From CALALP01 sp041855735 (GTDB lineage: Bacteria > Bacillota > Clostridia > Lachnospirales > Lachnospiraceae), in NCBI GenBank assembly GCA_041855735.1, contig JBHAEV010000172.1:1-7562 (forward strand): DNA of 7,562 nt, read 5' to 3'. Under the pieces are notes generated by a model. That model ran no database searches and was not told the origin of the DNA. It was given only the letters and a program-made list of their open reading frames with translations. The translations under genes were made by a program, and so were the position numbers. This document shows positions 7,003 to 7,562 of the stretch, in pieces (within the stretch, counting starts at the first letter, position 1; the number at the start of each line of letters is the position of its first letter).

Positions 7003-7055
7003 TCTTCATCTGAAAAGAATGATCTGCGTCTGAAAAGAATGACCTGCATCTGAAA
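6996..7055 (+). repeat. Three 20-bp tandem repeats at the pseudogene end
   Basis: Three consecutive units with the pattern AGAATGAYCTKCRTCTGAAA occupy 6996-7015, 7016-7035 and 7036-7055, with one to three differences between copies. The first copy includes the stop codon of the amidohydrolase remnant. The A-rich end runs into the terminator hairpin that begins at 7067. Confidence 0.9.
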
Positions 7056-7066
7056 AAAGTGTTCGA

Positions 7067-7104
7067 TGAAATCAGCATCGTAAGACCGGTGCTGATTTCA
7101 TTTT
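7067..7104 (+). terminator. Probable terminator of the citDEF operon
   Basis: TGAAATCAGCA (7067-7077) pairs perfectly with TGCTGATTTCA (7090-7100). The inner T-G, C-G and G-C pairs close a 6-nt loop, for a stem of about 14 bp. Only four T follow (7101-7104), so the U-tract is modest, but the hairpin is strong and is the only good candidate downstream of citF. Confidence 0.68.
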
Positions 7105-7107
7105 GCC

Positions 7108-7221
7108 GTTTCGGTGCGTTGAGCTTTCATTTTCGTGAAATCGTCGTTTTAGTACGGGAAACTTTCATCTTCGTGAAATCGTTGTTTCGGTGCGTTGAGC
7201 TTTATCGTTTACGGATTGCAA
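7108..7221. repeat. Degenerate 38-bp tandem repeat array
   Basis: Three units with a 38-bp period lie at 7108-7145, 7146-7183 and 7184-7221. Units 1 and 2 match at 29 of 38 positions, best in the half with TTCGTGAAATCG. Units 1 and 3 are identical over their first 20 bases (7108-7127 and 7184-7203) and diverge after that. The embedded TTTCGTGAAA (7131-7140) is itself an inverted repeat. No gene is supported here on either strand. The array lies between the cit operon terminator and the rplM promoter. Confidence 0.8.
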
Positions 7222-7226
7222 TCCGT
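7211..7226. other. Perfect 16-bp palindrome upstream of the rplM promoter
   Basis: ACGGATTGCAATCCGT is a perfect 16-bp palindrome whose right end is 33 bp before the rplM -35 box. Its right arm also contributes to a second hairpin, CGTCC (7224-7228)/GGACG (7235-7239). It may be an operator or a weak hairpin; no binding protein can be named. Confidence 0.6.
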
Positions 7227-7259
7227 CCGATTTTGGACGAATTTTGGCAGTTTTTATGC

Positions 7260-7288
7260 TTGACTTATCATATCTCCGATGTTAAAAT
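7260..7288 (+). promoter_or_regulatory. Predicted sigma-A promoter of rplM
   Basis: TTGACT (7260-7265) and TAAAAT (7283-7288) are 17 nt apart, each one base from consensus. Transcription should start near 7295, about 225 nt before the rplM start. This isolates rplM from the cit operon. Confidence 0.82.
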
Positions 7289-7295
7289 ATGTTCT

Positions 7296-7517
7296 TGTGA
7301 AAACGGATGTTTTGTCCGTTTTAAGCAGACGGGATGTTTTTTTCTCGGTAAACAGACGGTTTGCGATAGGATATTCATTTGCGCGATGGCGCCGATGAGA
7401 ATTACGATTTATGCTTGCCAATGCCCCGGAGAGCATTTTTCGATATATGATTTTTGTTCTGTCGGAATGAAAATCCACTTATGGAAATGAATTTGAGATG
7501 TTTGATAACGGAGGTCA
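7296..7517 (+). promoter_or_regulatory. Long structured 5' leader of rplM
   Basis: About 220 nt of transcribed leader with no gene that I can support. An 8-bp hairpin, AAAACGGA (7300-7307)/TCCGTTTT (7315-7322), forms at the very 5' end. Its right arm could instead pair as TCCGT (7315-7319) with ACGGG (7329-7333), just before a seven-T run (7337-7343), an attenuator-like choice. A second hairpin, ATGCT (7411-7415)/AGCAT (7432-7436), runs into a T-run at 7436-7440. Autoregulatory L13 leaders are known upstream of rplM in Firmicutes. Whether this is one cannot be decided by eye. Confidence 0.45.
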
Positions 7518-7520
7518 ATG

Positions 7521-7562
7521 ATGAAGAGTTTTATGGCTAATCCTGACAATATCGACAGAAAA
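7521..7562 (+). CDS. rplM: Ribosomal protein L13 (uL13), first 14 codons
   Basis: The gene runs off the right edge; only MKSFMANPDNIDRK is visible. This is the conserved N-terminus of bacterial L13, normally continuing as WYVVDA and about 142-148 residues long. L13 is an early-assembling protein of the 50S subunit. Two ATG codons are adjacent (7518 and 7521). I prefer 7521 because GGAGG (7510-7514) is 6 nt away, against 3 nt for 7518, and because the family begins MKSF or similar. rpsI normally follows but is outside the window. The gene has its own promoter and a long leader, so it is not part of the cit operon. Confidence 0.88.
   Translation, partial: MKSFMANPDNIDRK

Noticed and set aside
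7108..7221. CRISPR-like array
   Set aside because: Only about three degenerate contiguous units with no unique spacers and no cas genes.
7059..7490. Open frame of 143 codons on the plus strand between the cit terminator and rplM
   Set aside because: It starts before the terminator hairpin, runs through the repeat array and the rplM promoter, has no ribosome site and is rich in Cys and Phe in a way typical of chance frames.

Overview
The window looks like the chromosome of a low-to-mid GC anaerobic member of the Bacillota, most likely Clostridia. The grounds are a TGS-domain uridine-kinase-like protein, a SorC-type regulator next to citrate lyase genes, strong AGGAGG-like ribosome binding sites, and consensus sigma-A promoters. 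A genus cannot be named from this sequence.

Layout. (1) 2-640: the 3' part of a Nif3-family gene, open at the left edge. (2) 624-711: an imperfect 44-bp tandem duplication over its stop codon. (3) 815-2482: a TGS/threonyl-tRNA-synthetase-like domain fused to a uridine-kinase-type P-loop kinase, ending at a strong intrinsic terminator (2545-2597). (4) 2647-3630, minus strand: a SorC-family regulator resembling CitI. It is divergent from a citrate lyase operon. The 266-bp region between them holds a promoter in each direction and duplicated operator-like elements. (5) 3897-6720: citD, citE and citF, encoding the gamma (acyl carrier), beta and alpha subunits of a citrate-lyase-type complex. (6) 6721-7002: the C-terminal relic of a metal-dependent amidohydrolase/lactonase, in the citF frame directly after the citF stop. 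(7) 6996-7290: three 20-bp tandem repeats, a terminator, a degenerate 38-bp repeat array, a perfect 16-bp palindrome and a promoter. (8) 7296-7517: a long structured leader, then the first 14 codons of rplM (ribosomal protein L13) at the right edge.

How it fits together. The regulator probably senses citrate or a related acid and controls citDEF. CitF moves the acyl carrier onto the substrate and CitE cleaves the resulting thioester, giving acetate plus oxaloacetate if citrate is the substrate. The genes that activate the complex (citC, citX, citG) and a transporter are not in the window. The regulator-citDEF-amidohydrolase block sits between housekeeping genes and ends in a broken gene and repeats, which suggests an inserted and partly eroded catabolic cassette. 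No clearly new biological system is visible. The best leads are the paired operators, the amidohydrolase relic, the CitE/CitF active-site changes and the repeats around the cassette edges.
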